Assembly: GCA_005502775.1 (NCBI GenBank)
Contig: SCNI01000002.1
Span: 124,001 to 188,000, forward strand
Direction: 5' to 3'
Length of the DNA stretch: 64,000 bases
From: Microbacteriaceae bacterium 3FA27C10
GTDB lineage: Bacteria; Actinomycetota; Actinomycetes; Actinomycetales; Microbacteriaceae
The position numbers were made by a program, and so were the translations under genes. Below, in pieces: positions 56,957 through 64,000 of this stretch; the first letter of the stretch is position 1, and each line of letters starts with the position of its first letter. The notes below the pieces were generated by a model. The model ran no database searches. It worked only from the letters and a program-made list of their open reading frames with translations, and was not told the DNA's origin.

Positions 56957-57712
56957 CTACTCGCTGAGGGGGGCTGCCGCGATGGTGGCGCGGGCCTGGC
57001 GGGCGCGCTCGTCGATGGTGCGAAGGGCCTCGGCCGCTTCGGGAGTCGGGCCGGCGTAGTCGAGGCGGCGGCGTGCGCGCGCGCTGTCGAGCAGAACGTC
57101 GGCGAGGGCGGGGTTGTTCGCGAGGATCGGCCCGTGCATGTGGGTGCCGAGCAGGTCGCCCTCCCAGAAGCCCTCTTCACCCGGGGTCTCGGTGTTGCCG
57201 CGGCCGTAGACCACGCGTCCGAGGGTGCCGTGGGGGCCGACGTCGACGAACGAGCCGCGGTTCTCGAATCCCACGACGGTGCCGAGCCGCGGTGACTCCA
57301 CCACGAAGTCGCCCACCACACGCGTGCCGCCGTGCCGGGTGACCACCGGGAACACGCCGGCACCCTCGAGCGACTCGCCGCCCTCGAGCACGACCTTCTC
57401 GCCCAGGAGCTGGAATCCGGCTCCGATGGCGAGGAAGGGTCGGCCGTCGGCGGCCAGGGCCCGGAGCTCCGGCGCCACGGCGCTGACGAGCGGATGCGCG
57501 AGCAGTTCGGCCGAGACCGGACCGCTGCCGATGAACACCAGATCGGCGTCGTCGAAGCCGAGCGGTGCACCCTCGTCGTAGGTGGTCACCTCGACGGGCA
57601 GGCCGTGCCACTCGGCTCGCCGGCGCAGGATGTCGACGTTGCCGCTCTCGCCGTTCAGCCCCAGCAGACGCGGGAACAGATGCAGGATGCGCAGGGCGCC
57701 CTCGTTCGTCAT
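56957..57712 (-). CDS. gatD: GatD-like lipid II glutamine amidotransferase subunit with Cys-to-Gly at the active site
   Basis: A 251-residue class I amidotransferase-fold protein, clearly GatD by the N-terminus (LHLFPRLLGLNGESGNVDIL), GFENRGSFVDVGPHGTLGRV, and LLGTHMHGPILANN. GatD normally hydrolyses glutamine to feed ammonia to MurT. The nucleophile position, normally IC in TICGGYQ-like motifs, reads AIGAGFQLLG: Gly97 (codon GGA, 57422-57424). His193 and an Arg (131) aligned with the glutamine-selecting Arg of S. aureus GatD are retained. Glutaminase activity should therefore be absent. It is coupled to murT by a one-base overlap (TGATG). Confidence 0.9.
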   Translation of the reverse strand: MTNEGALRILHLFPRLLGLNGESGNVDILRRRAEWHGLPVEVTTYDEGAPLGFDDADLVFIGSGPVSAELLAHPLVSAVAPELRALAADGRPFLAIGAGFQLLGEKVVLEGGESLEGAGVFPVVTRHGGTRVVGDFVVESPRLGTVVGFENRGSFVDVGPHGTLGRVVYGRGNTETPGEEGFWEGDLLGTHMHGPILANNPALADVLLDSARARRRLDYAGPTPEAAEALRTIDERARQARATIAAAPLSE

Positions 57713-59001
57713 CAGGCCGCTCCCCCGCCCTCGAGCTCCTTGAAGCCCAGGATCTTGCGGATCAGCATCATCTGCTCGTAGTTCAAGATCATCACCTTGT
57801 GGCCGGTGGCGGGCGCAGGCCGCGCCAGGAACGACTTGAGGGCCCGGCGCACGTCGAGATCGACCTCGCCGACCGGGATGCCCAGATAGCCGAGCCGCAC
57901 GGCGAACTGCCACGCCTTCGACCCGGTGATGCCGTCGACGTGGTCGAGCGCCGAGAAGTCGATGTCGTAGATCCAGGACGGATCGGGGGTGCCCTCGTCG
58001 ACGGCGAGGAAGACCTGCTCCGGCGCGCTCTCGAGCGAGTCGAGGTTCAGCTGCAGGGACGCGGGGTTCTTCATCATGATGATCTCGATCTGCTCGCCCT
58101 CCACCTCCAGCAGCTCGCCACGGCCGTAGACGGTCTCGAGCGAATCCAGCGCCTCCACCACGAACTGCGGTCTGAACAGCGGACCGAGCACGTTCTGCGC
58201 CGCCGCGGTGGCGCCCGCCGCATCCAGGGCGTAGTGCATGCCCCGGGCCGGCAGCCGCACCTCGATGGTGGTTCCGCCGATCGCGAGCGTCGCGCGCGCG
58301 CCGTGCAGGGCGACGACCTCCACCGCCGCCGGCCGGCTTCCGGGAGCCACGGTCGTCTCACCGAAGCGATCGGCCGACGCCACCCCGTGGCTCGCGCCGG
58401 CCACGAGCTCGGGCGTGCCGCCGAAGAAGGACACCTCGCGGTTCGGTCGGGCCGGGATGCGCGTGTCGAGGTCGACGAGGAAGTTGTCCTCGCGGTTCAG
58501 CACGAGACCCTCGGTGGCCGAGGCCGCGACCCGGCCGAGCATCGCGGCCACGCGATCCGGCTCGTGATAACGGTTGAGCTGGTCGATCTGGATGTTCAGC
58601 AACAGCACCGTGCGAGGCTTCAGCAGCTCGGCGAGCCGGGTTCCGTAGCCCTCGTCGACCTCGAGGATCGCGATGTCGGAGTCGAGCCGGCCGCTCGCGG
58701 ACACCTCGGAGAGCAGCGCCGAGGCGATGCCCTGCGGGAGATTGCCGCCCGAGGGGTTGGTGAACACCTTCAGTCCGTGCCGCCGCATGATGGCGGCGAG
58801 CATGTTCGTGGTGGTCGACTTGCCGTTCGAGCCGGAGACCGCCACGACACCGTTCGGGATGCTCGCGATGGTGCGTTCCAGGAACCCGGGGTCGATCTTC
58901 AGAGCGATGTTGCCGGGGATCGCCGAGCCGCCGCCGCGCAGGCGCGCGGCGACCCGGACGGCCCGCCCGACGAGGACGGCGGCCGTGGTGCGGAGGCCCA
59001 T
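57712..59001 (-). CDS. murT: MurT-like Mur ligase without the Cys4 zinc ribbon
   Basis: A 429-residue Mur ligase-family protein that in other Gram-positives activates the D-Glu alpha-carboxyl of lipid II. The ATP site AVSGSNGKSTTTNML lies at 54-68, EVDEGYGTRL at 114-123, NIQIDQLNRYHEPDRV at 136-151, and the C-terminal DUF1727 domain includes GRGELLEVEGEQI, MMKNPASLQLNLD and PDPSWIYDIDF (339-349). Known MurT proteins carry a Cys4 zinc ribbon in the middle domain; this protein contains no cysteine. It lies 4 bp after sigA and overlaps gatD by one base. Confidence 0.9.
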   Translation of the reverse strand: MGLRTTAAVLVGRAVRVAARLRGGGSAIPGNIALKIDPGFLERTIASIPNGVVAVSGSNGKSTTTNMLAAIMRRHGLKVFTNPSGGNLPQGIASALLSEVSASGRLDSDIAILEVDEGYGTRLAELLKPRTVLLLNIQIDQLNRYHEPDRVAAMLGRVAASATEGLVLNREDNFLVDLDTRIPARPNREVSFFGGTPELVAGASHGVASADRFGETTVAPGSRPAAVEVVALHGARATLAIGGTTIEVRLPARGMHYALDAAGATAAAQNVLGPLFRPQFVVEALDSLETVYGRGELLEVEGEQIEIIMMKNPASLQLNLDSLESAPEQVFLAVDEGTPDPSWIYDIDFSALDHVDGITGSKAWQFAVRLGYLGIPVGEVDLDVRRALKSFLARPAPATGHKVMILNYEQMMLIRKILGFKELEGGGAA

Positions 59002-59005
59002 CGGC

Positions 59006-60304
59006 CTACTCGAGGTAGTCGCGCAGCGACTGCGAGCGGGACGGGTGGCGCAGCTTGGCCATGGTCTTCGACTCGATCTGGCGGATGCGCTCACGCGTCA
59101 CGCCGAAGGTGTCGCCGATCTGGTCGAGGGTCTTCGGCATGCCGTCGCCGAGCCCGAAGCGCATCCGGATCACGCCGGCCTCGCGCTCGGAGAGCGAGTC
59201 GAGAAGCGACTCGAGCTGCTTCTGCAGCATCGTGAAGCCCACCGCGTCGGCCGGCACCACCGCCTCGGTGTCTTCGATCAGGTCGCCGAACTCGCTGTCG
59301 CCGTCCTCACCCAGGGGCGTGTGCAGCGAGATCGGCTCGCGGCCGTACTTCTGCACCTCGACGACCTTCTCGGGCGTCATGTCGAGTTCGCGCGAGAGCT
59401 CCTCGGGCGTGGGCTCGCGGCCCAGGTCCTGCAGCATCTGGCGCTGGACGCGAGCCAGCTTGTTGATGACCTCCACCATGTGCACCGGGATGCGGATGGT
59501 TCGCGCCTGGTCGGCCATGGCGCGCGTGATCGCCTGACGGATCCACCAGGTGGCGTAGGTCGAGAACTTGAAGCCCTTGGTGTAGTCGAACTTCTCGACG
59601 GCACGGATCAGGCCCAGGTTGCCCTCCTGGATCAGGTCGAGGAACTGCATTCCACGGCCGGTGTAGCGCTTGGCCAGCGAGACGACCAGACGGAGGTTGG
59701 CGCCGAGCAGGTGGCTCTTGGCACGCTGGCCGTCTTTCGCCACCCACTGCAGCTCGCGCTTGGCGGAGGGGCTGAGGTTGTCGGTGTTCGCCAGCTTGTC
59801 CTCGGCGAACAGGCCCGCCTCGATGCGCATCGCGAGCTCGACCTCTTCGGCCGCGTTCAGCAGCGCGACCTTTCCGATCTGCTTCAGGTAGTCCTTGACC
59901 GGGTCGGCGGTCGCACCCGTGATGGTGCTGGAGTAGACCGGCACATCGTCTTCGTCGTCGACCAGCGAGAGCACGAGGGCGCCGCTGGGCAGAGCCTCTT
60001 CGGCCGCGGCCGGCTTCTTCGCGGAGTCGGCGTCGTCGTCGCCGTCGGCGGCTTCGGCATCCGTGTCGTCGTCGGCGACGACGACCTCCACGTCATCCGT
60101 CTCCTCGACGGCGTCGTCGTCGACCTCGTCTCCGGGCTCGATGTCGGCCTCGTCGTCGGCGGCCTTGGCAGCCTTCTTGGGAGCAGCCTTCGCTGCGGTC
60201 TTCTTGGCCGGCGCGCGCTTCGCCGCGGGGCGGGGCGCAGCCGACGCGACCTCTTCAGGCGCCGTTGCCTTGTCGAGGGTGTCTGCGGACTTGGGGGTGG
60301 CCAT
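59006..60304 (-). CDS. sigA: primary RNA polymerase sigma factor
   Basis: Housekeeping sigma-70, 432 residues. It has a Lys/Ala-rich then Asp/Glu-rich N-terminus (about 15-110), region 1.2, region 2 ([49 protein letters not shown]), region 3 ([30 protein letters not shown]), and region 4 with the helix-turn-helix ([29 protein letters not shown]). ATG 60304 has an AAAGGTG site 6 nt upstream; upstream in-frame starts are rejected. murT and gatD follow with almost no gap. Confidence 0.97.
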   Translation of the reverse strand: MATPKSADTLDKATAPEEVASAAPRPAAKRAPAKKTAAKAAPKKAAKAADDEADIEPGDEVDDDAVEETDDVEVVVADDDTDAEAADGDDDADSAKKPAAAEEALPSGALVLSLVDDEDDVPVYSSTITGATADPVKDYLKQIGKVALLNAAEEVELAMRIEAGLFAEDKLANTDNLSPSAKRELQWVAKDGQRAKSHLLGANLRLVVSLAKRYTGRGMQFLDLIQEGNLGLIRAVEKFDYTKGFKFSTYATWWIRQAITRAMADQARTIRIPVHMVEVINKLARVQRQMLQDLGREPTPEELSRELDMTPEKVVEVQKYGREPISLHTPLGEDGDSEFGDLIEDTEAVVPADAVGFTMLQKQLESLLDSLSEREAGVIRMRFGLGDGMPKTLDQIGDTFGVTRERIRQIESKTMAKLRHPSRSQSLRDYLE

Positions 60305-60520
60305 GAGTTCACCTTTCATGCCACGCGATGTCATCGCGGAGAACACGGGAGCCCTGGCAAGTCGGAATCCCGAAAATCTCCGCCGCGTGAAGATGTTTTT
60401 GGACATTACTAAGACCCATGTCAAGTGGGAGATTCTCGCAGCCCGAACAGCAGCTGCGTCCCCTCACAGGAACGGGTCTTCATTATCAATTATTGCACGG
60501 AAAAGCTAGGGTTCCCGCCG

Positions 60521-61837
60521 TCACGCCCCCCGGCGCTTCCACGCTGTGGAGAGTACAACCCAGATGGGGCCCACGGATATTCCCTCATCCTCCTCCAGCT
60601 GGCGGCGGGTGCGGCGGCGCGCCCGGAGGAACATCACCACTCCGAAGCCCACCACCAGGTATTGCACCGCGAATGCCCGGCGGAAAGCGTCGAGATCGTA
60701 GAGCGCCGGGCTGATGCCCGACGAGAACTGGGCGTCGAGCAGCAGCCCGATGAGGAACATGGTGACGAAGCTGGCGCTGAAGCCGCCGACGTTCACCACG
60801 CCGTTCGCCGAGCCGAGCGAGCGGATGGGGTTGAACGAGCGGGCGAAGTCGAAGCCGATGAGCGAGCCGGGGCCCCCGATGCCGAGGGAGATGACGAGCA
60901 GAAGGATGAGCCAGGTCGGCGGCACACCGGGCCAGAGCAGCACCGCCGTCCACACGACGCCGAGCAGCGCGACGATCGAGAGGACGAGGTTGGAACGCCG
61001 CAGCGGGAACCGTGCGGTGAGCACACCGAGGATCGGGCCGGCGATCAGACCCGACACGACGATGACGACGAGGAACAGCGAGGCCTTCGCCTGGTCGAAG
61101 CCGAGCGCCGACACCATGAACGGGAACCCCCAGAACAGCGCGAACACCGTGCCCGACGCCTGCGTGGTGTAGTGGGCCCAGAAGCCGAGCTGGGTTCCCG
61201 GGCGCCGGAGGGTCAGACCGAGGCCGCGCAGCGCATCCCGCACCGAGGCGGCCCGGGGAGGTTCGGCGGCCTCGGACGGCCGGTCGGCGAGGAGCACGAC
61301 GCCGAGCACGAAGGCCACGAAGGAGAGGGCGGCGGCGGCCGAGAAGGCCGGCGTCCAGCCTGCGTTGTGCAGCACCCAGGCGAAGGGCAGCGCCGACAGC
61401 ACCTGGCCGATGGCACCGATGTTGCCGGTCCACTGGGAGAGCAGCGGAACAGTCCGCCCCGCGAACCAGGAGTTGATCAGGCGGATGAGCGAGATGAACA
61501 CCGCGGCATCGCCGGCGCCCACGAGGATGCGGCCCGCGATCGCCGTGCCGATGTCGGGCGCGAAGGCCAGCACGAGCTGCCCGGCGGCCATCACCGCGCT
61601 ACCGGTGCAGATGAGGAGCTTCGGGCCCACCCGGTCGATCAGCAGACCGATCGGGATCTGCAGCCCGGCGTACACCACGAGCTGCAGCACCGCGAGACTC
61701 GAGAGCAGCGCGGCGCTCGTGTCGAAGCGCTCCGCGGCCGAGACGCCGGCGACGCCGAGCGTCGAGCGTTGCAGCACGGCCGCCATGTAGGCGAAGACAC
61801 CGACCGCGAAGACGATCCAGGCGCGGCGAGAGTTCAC
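60521..61837 (-). CDS. MFS transporter
   Basis: A 438-residue major facilitator with twelve predicted helices. The first is WIVFAVGVFAYMAAVLQR, followed by the LIDRVGPKLLICTGSAVM loop (motif A-like) and RILVGAGDAAVFISLIRLINSWF. The second half includes LGVLTARFPLRRSN. GTG 61837 is taken as start; a TTG at 61846 would add three residues. The C-terminus is Arg-rich. Substrate unknown. It lies downstream of the PAC2 gene on the same strand. Confidence 0.88.
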   Translation of the reverse strand: MNSRRAWIVFAVGVFAYMAAVLQRSTLGVAGVSAAERFDTSAALLSSLAVLQLVVYAGLQIPIGLLIDRVGPKLLICTGSAVMAAGQLVLAFAPDIGTAIAGRILVGAGDAAVFISLIRLINSWFAGRTVPLLSQWTGNIGAIGQVLSALPFAWVLHNAGWTPAFSAAAALSFVAFVLGVVLLADRPSEAAEPPRAASVRDALRGLGLTLRRPGTQLGFWAHYTTQASGTVFALFWGFPFMVSALGFDQAKASLFLVVIVVSGLIAGPILGVLTARFPLRRSNLVLSIVALLGVVWTAVLLWPGVPPTWLILLLVISLGIGGPGSLIGFDFARSFNPIRSLGSANGVVNVGGFSASFVTMFLIGLLLDAQFSSGISPALYDLDAFRRAFAVQYLVVGFGVVMFLRARRRTRRQLEEDEGISVGPIWVVLSTAWKRRGA

Positions 61838-61879
61838 CGTCCCCAATCTACTCCGCGGCGGGCGGAGCCTGACCCGGCG

Positions 61880-62815
61880 TCAGAGCGGGCGCGAGTCGCC
61901 CGAAGGGTCGTCCCCCGGCCGGTTGCCGGCCAGGAAGCGCTCGAGCTCGTCGGCGATCTCGTCGGCCGACGGCAGCTCCCCGTCGATGTCGGTGAGCGGA
62001 GAACGCAGGCTCGTGCCCTCCATGTAGGTGTCGTGCCGCTCCTCGAGCGTGTGCACGAGTCGCGCCAGCTCCGGGTTGGACTCGACCTGCTCGTCGATCT
62101 TGCCGGCGAACACCCGGCCTTCTTCGCGCAGGCGGTCGGTGGGGAAGATGAGCCCGGTGGCCGAGCTGATGCTCTCGAGGCCGACGAGCGCCGTGGTGGG
62201 GTACTCGGTGTCGGCGAGGTAGTGCGGCACCAGCAGCACGAAGCCCGTGATCGGATGCCCCAGCTCCTGCAGGCGGTACTCCACCAGGTGGAGCGCATTG
62301 CCCGGGGCCTGGGTGCTCGGCCGCCAGACCGACATCGCGTCGATGAGCTCGATGCGGTTGCCGCTCACCGTGACGCTGATCGGCCGCGTGTGCGGCACCG
62401 GCATCGGGATGGCGTGCACCCACGTGGTGGCCTTCACATGGAAGAGCTGCACGAGCTGGATCACGGCTGCGGTGAACCGCTCCCACTGGAAGTCGGGCTC
62501 GAAGCCGTTCAAGAACAAGAACCTCTGACCGAGCTCGTCGGTCATCAGGTACAGACGGAGCGTCTGCGGCCGGTAGTCGCTCAAGTGGTCTTGATCGAAG
62601 GTGATGATGGGCCGGCGCGCGCGGTAGTCGAGCAGCGCATCCGTGTCGAACTCGGCCACCACGCGGTTGTCGAGGGTGTCGAGCAGGTATTCACCCAGCT
62701 GGGCGACCGCCCCGCCCGCATCGGTGAAGCCGGTGAGCGCGGCGACGAGGTTCAGGCCGTCGGGCACGAGGCCGTCTTCGGCGACGACGTCGTAGAGCCC
62801 ACTCGGTTCTTCCAT
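61880..62815 (-). CDS. PAC2-family protein
   Basis: A 311-residue protein of the PAC2 (proteasome assembly chaperone-like) family. It has LNLVAALTGFTDAGGAVAQLGEYLL at the N-terminus, FDQDHLSDYRPQTLRLYLM, and HPITGFVLLVPHYLADTEYPTTALVGLESISSATGL. The acidic C-terminus (PSADEIADELERFL) is typical of actinobacterial members. Bacterial function is not established. It is divergent from pepA with a 104-bp gap. Confidence 0.93.
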   Translation of the reverse strand: MEEPSGLYDVVAEDGLVPDGLNLVAALTGFTDAGGAVAQLGEYLLDTLDNRVVAEFDTDALLDYRARRPIITFDQDHLSDYRPQTLRLYLMTDELGQRFLFLNGFEPDFQWERFTAAVIQLVQLFHVKATTWVHAIPMPVPHTRPISVTVSGNRIELIDAMSVWRPSTQAPGNALHLVEYRLQELGHPITGFVLLVPHYLADTEYPTTALVGLESISSATGLIFPTDRLREEGRVFAGKIDEQVESNPELARLVHTLEERHDTYMEGTSLRSPLTDIDGELPSADEIADELERFLAGNRPGDDPSGDSRPL

Positions 62816-62919
62816 GCGTCAACTCTAAACCGGGGCCCCGGGCGCCACCCGGCGCGGCGGCATGCCGAGAGCGAACACGCCTCGGGAATAGATCGGGAAG
62901 CCGTGGATACGATGACGGC

Positions 62920-64000
62920 ATGACTACCGCCCCACTCCGCCTCCGCTCCGACTCCGCACCCGCCGCCCTCGATCCGGCCCGGGAGATCGTCGTCGTCGCC
63001 GCCTCGAAGGCGGGTGAAGGAATCCTGCTGCGCGGCGGAGCAGCCCTCGCGCAGGCCGGAGTGGTGACCGAGGTGCAGGCGGCGCTCGCCGCGGTCGGGT
63101 TCGCAGGCAAGAAGGACGAGCTCGTGCGCATCCCGTCGCCCGCCGGCGTGGGAGCGAAGAGCCTCGCCGTCGTCGGGCTCGGCGCCGCGGATGCCGGAGT
63201 CGAGGAACTGCGCTACGCCGCCGGTGCGGCCGCCCGGCGGCTGAGCGAGCGTGAGGCGCTCGTGATCGACTTCGCTCCGCGTTCGGCGGAGGAGCTGACC
63301 GCCGTGATCGAGGGTGCGGGCCTCGGCTCCTACGACTACACCGACTACCGCGGCGCCGGAACGAACGACGGGGAGACCACGTCGCCTCCCGGCATCGCGA
63401 TCGCGACCGCGGCCGTGGCCGACGACGAGGCGAAGGACGCGCTCGCCCGGGCCCGCGCATCCGTCGACGCCGTCGCGCTCGTGCGCGATCTCGTCAACAT
63501 CCCGGCGCTCGACCTCTACCCCGAGGTCTACGCCGAACGGGTGCAGGCGCTCGCCGACGGCAAGCCGCTCGAGGTGACGGTGTGGGACTACGAGGCCCTG
63601 CTCGAGGGCGGTTTCGGCGGCATCGCCGGCGTCGGCCAGGGCTCGCCCCGCCTGCCGCGGCTCGTGCGGGTGTCGTATGCGCCCGCCGGGGCGACCCGGC
63701 ACATCGCCCTCGTGGGCAAGGGCATCACCTTCGACACGGGCGGCCTCTCGCTGAAGCCGCCGGTGTCGATGATCGGCATGAAGTACGACATGGCCGGGTC
63801 TGCCACGGTGCTGGCGACCGTTCTCGCCGCCGCGGAGCTGGGACTGCCGGTGCGGCTGACGGCCTGGCTCTGCCTCGCCGAGAACATGCCCTCCGGTGAG
63901 GCGATCCGCCCGGGTGACGTGCTCACCATCCGGGGCGGCCGCACGGTCGAGGTACTCAACACCGACGCCGAGGGGCGGCTCGTGCTCGCCGACGGGCTCG
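62920..64000 (+). CDS. pepA: leucyl aminopeptidase, M17 family (C-terminus beyond the window)
   Basis: Cytosolic dinuclear-metal aminopeptidase. The 360 visible residues contain the N-terminal macro-like domain, then the catalytic domain: GKGITFDTGGLSLKP with the metal-binding Lys/Asp, MKYDMAGSATVLATVLA, and NTDAEGRLVLADGL, where the Asp-Glu metal ligands and catalytic Arg lie. The last residues are cut by the window edge. ATG 62920 starts MTTAPLRLRSDSAPAAL. Confidence 0.96.
   Translation, partial: MTTAPLRLRSDSAPAALDPAREIVVVAASKAGEGILLRGGAALAQAGVVTEVQAALAAVGFAGKKDELVRIPSPAGVGAKSLAVVGLGAADAGVEELRYAAGAAARRLSEREALVIDFAPRSAEELTAVIEGAGLGSYDYTDYRGAGTNDGETTSPPGIAIATAAVADDEAKDALARARASVDAVALVRDLVNIPALDLYPEVYAERVQALADGKPLEVTVWDYEALLEGGFGGIAGVGQGSPRLPRLVRVSYAPAGATRHIALVGKGITFDTGGLSLKPPVSMIGMKYDMAGSATVLATVLAAAELGLPVRLTAWLCLAENMPSGEAIRPGDVLTIRGGRTVEVLNTDAEGRLVLADGL

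Overview
The window is high-GC chromosomal DNA of an actinobacterium, most likely family Microbacteriaceae. The evidence is actinobacteria-only families (DUF3000, DUF3093, DUF3159, DUF3710, DUF4193, DUF7455, SepH), actinobacterial gene order around alaS/rpsD, ruvCAB/yebC/pdxST/thrS, rnd/dxs and dut/sigA, frequent GTG starts, and a parC/parE pair beside sigA. Genus cannot be fixed from sequence alone. I see no phage, insertion sequence, integron or CRISPR array; this is a densely packed housekeeping region with one accessory-looking catabolic cluster.

Layout. (1) 1-8783: minus-strand alaS (partial), two small membrane proteins, rpsD and rarA; then plus-strand cyclophilin, DUF349 protein and an AbiEi-like protein running convergently into rel. 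(2) 8888-15128: a sugar-utilisation cluster with a divergent DeoR regulator, ABC binding protein and two permeases, a class II aldolase and an ADP-dependent sugar kinase. (3) 15230-26386: minus-strand secF, secD, yajC, ruvB, ruvA, ruvC, yebC, pdxT, pdxS, HIT protein, thrS and an alpha/beta-hydrolase-like protein without a nucleophile. (4) 26449-29084: four tRNA genes (Val-GAC, Cys-GCA, Gly-GCC; Val-CAC opposite), an HTH-VOC fusion protein and an ammonium transporter. (5) 29308-40976: zapE; sulfurtransferase plus SufE; a surface-anchored hydrolase; DUF3000, rnd, thiolase and FadB-like beta-oxidation genes; a RibD-C/DHFR-like protein; dxs. (6) 41091-51744: acnA, a CtpE-like P-type ATPase, DUF3159, DUF3710, dut, DUF3093, DUF4193, sepH and an alkaline-phosphatase-superfamily protein. 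(7) 51828-60304: parC, DUF7455, parE, then gatD-murT-sigA on the minus strand. (8) 60521-64000: MFS transporter, PAC2 protein and the start of a leucyl aminopeptidase.

The most striking observation is the murT-gatD pair directly behind sigA. MurT/GatD normally amidates the alpha-carboxyl of D-Glu in lipid II. Here GatD carries Gly97 exactly where the catalytic glutaminase Cys should be, while the other pocket residues (Arg131, His193) are kept, and MurT has no cysteine at all, so its Cys4 zinc ribbon is gone. Microbacteriaceae are known for B-type peptidoglycan, in which that same D-Glu alpha-carboxyl carries the interpeptide bridge. I infer that this complex may have been repurposed from ammonia-dependent amidation to attaching the first bridge amino acid or diamine. 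That is a hypothesis, testable by comparative genomics and biochemistry.

Other points of interest are the ADP-dependent kinase/aldolase sugar cluster, the HTH-VOC fusion whose last codons form a terminator shared with tRNA-Val, a perfect 24-bp palindrome upstream of acnA, and nitrogen-regulator-like direct repeats upstream of amt. No stretch over 300 bases lacks a gene; the longest gaps (about 190-225 bp) lie upstream of amt, sigA, parE, sepH and rpsD.
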